From: Holosporales bacterium
GTDB lineage: Bacteria > Pseudomonadota > Alphaproteobacteria > RUG11792
Length of the DNA stretch: 17,303 bases
Assembly: GCA_031267545.1 (NCBI GenBank)
Contig: JAIRYU010000076.1
Location: 1 to 17,303, forward strand
Direction: 5' to 3'
Notes under the pieces: model-generated
The model's input: only the letters and a program-made list of their open reading frames with translations
Database searches by the model: none
What the model was told of the DNA's origin: nothing
Position numbers and translations under genes: made by a program
Shown here: positions 17,019-17,303 of the stretch, piece after piece
Numbering within the stretch: the first letter of the stretch is position 1
How the letters are laid out: each line of letters starts with the position of its first letter

Positions 17019-17303
17019 ATGCCAGAGAACAAAGACGTTGCCGATCCAAAATATCAGGCCGCGCTGTTTGAGAATCTAAAGATTCGTAGAGTATGGCATG
17101 ATGAGCAATGGCGTTACTCTGTCGTTGACGTAGTAGGCGTACTTACAGATAGCGATAATCCTCGTAACTACTGGAACATGATGAAGATTCGTGAAAATGA
17201 GGATGGTCTCCAGTTGTACACAAATTGTGTACAACTGAAACTGGAGGCCTCCGACGGTAAGTTCTATCTGACAGATTGCGCAAACACGCGGGGAGTGCTA
17301 CGG
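17019..17303 (+). CDS. BRO-N domain protein / phage antirepressor-like (5' part, runs off the window)
   Basis: The first 95 codons, open to the window end. Residues 17-95 match the BRO-N domain shared by baculovirus repeated ORFs, phage antirepressors and many bacterial accessory genes: FENLKIRRVWHDEQWRYSVV, DVVGVLTDSDNPRNYW (37-52), LYTNCVQLKLEASDGKFYLTD (66-86, including the usual ASDGK) and CANTRGVLR, where most members have DVADTExLLR. The domain binds DNA; the function of chromosomal copies is not settled. The start is the ATG 32 bases after a strong promoter, without a clear ribosome binding site. It is usually associated with prophages or other mobile DNA, and would mark the start of an accessory region beyond the window. 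Confidence 0.85.
   Translation, partial: MPENKDVADPKYQAALFENLKIRRVWHDEQWRYSVVDVVGVLTDSDNPRNYWNMMKIRENEDGLQLYTNCVQLKLEASDGKFYLTDCANTRGVLR
17211..17237. repeat. Perfect 27-base palindrome inside the BRO-N gene
   Basis: CAGTTGTACACAA (17211-17223), a central A, then its exact complement TTGTGTACAACTG (17225-17237). It encodes the QLYTNCVQL part of the domain. A second, nested inverted pair flanks it: CTCCAGTT (17208-17215) and AACTGGAG (17239-17246), competing with the inner stem for the same left arm. Confidence 0.75.

Overview
The window looks like a chromosomal segment of an alphaproteobacterium with a host-associated flavour. The best lineage marker is the omega subunit of RNA polymerase (12561-12974): it opens with the alphaproteobacterial signature [10 protein letters not shown] and has a long acidic tail. 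The cell has a Gram-negative envelope (BamD, WaaA/Kdo transferase, a secretin, UppP, MreB) and uses the standard genetic code. A BRO-N/antirepressor-like gene at the right edge and a patatin-like protein with altered catalytic motifs suggest a Rickettsiales or Holosporales type endosymbiont. That placement is inference; no rRNA is present to confirm it.

Layout. 84-572 (minus): N-terminal part of an ABC-2 permease, cut short, starting directly after the typA stop codon. 573-2414 (minus): typA/bipA. 2506-3499 (plus): xseB and uppP, divergent from typA. 3643-5307 (minus): a solitary MshL/PilN-type secretin. 5469-6419 (minus): class II fructose-bisphosphate aldolase. 6477-8063 (minus): an exported protein that I read as a very divergent patatin with a glycine where the catalytic serine should be; it is the least explained gene here. 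8321-11155 (plus): tight cluster bamD-rlmB-waaA. 11170-12974 (minus): rpoZ-gltX, overlapping by one base. 13080-14081 (minus): asd. 14167-16430 (minus): mreB-yggT-rsmA. 16431-17018: 588 bases without a convincing intact gene, with the mreB promoter at one end, the promoter of the BRO gene at the other, and a possible decayed ribosomal protein L10-like fragment in three frames between them. 17019-17303 (plus): 5' part of a BRO-N domain gene containing a perfect 27-base palindrome.

Functionally most of the window is envelope and growth housekeeping. UppP recycles the lipid carrier, asd feeds diaminopimelate and lysine, MreB guides wall synthesis, and BamD and WaaA build the outer membrane. TypA, RlmB, RsmA, GltX and omega serve translation and transcription. 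The accessory parts are the patatin-like gene, the orphan secretin, the broken permease and the BRO gene with the non-coding stretch before it. I see no tRNA, rRNA, CRISPR array or complete insertion sequence.
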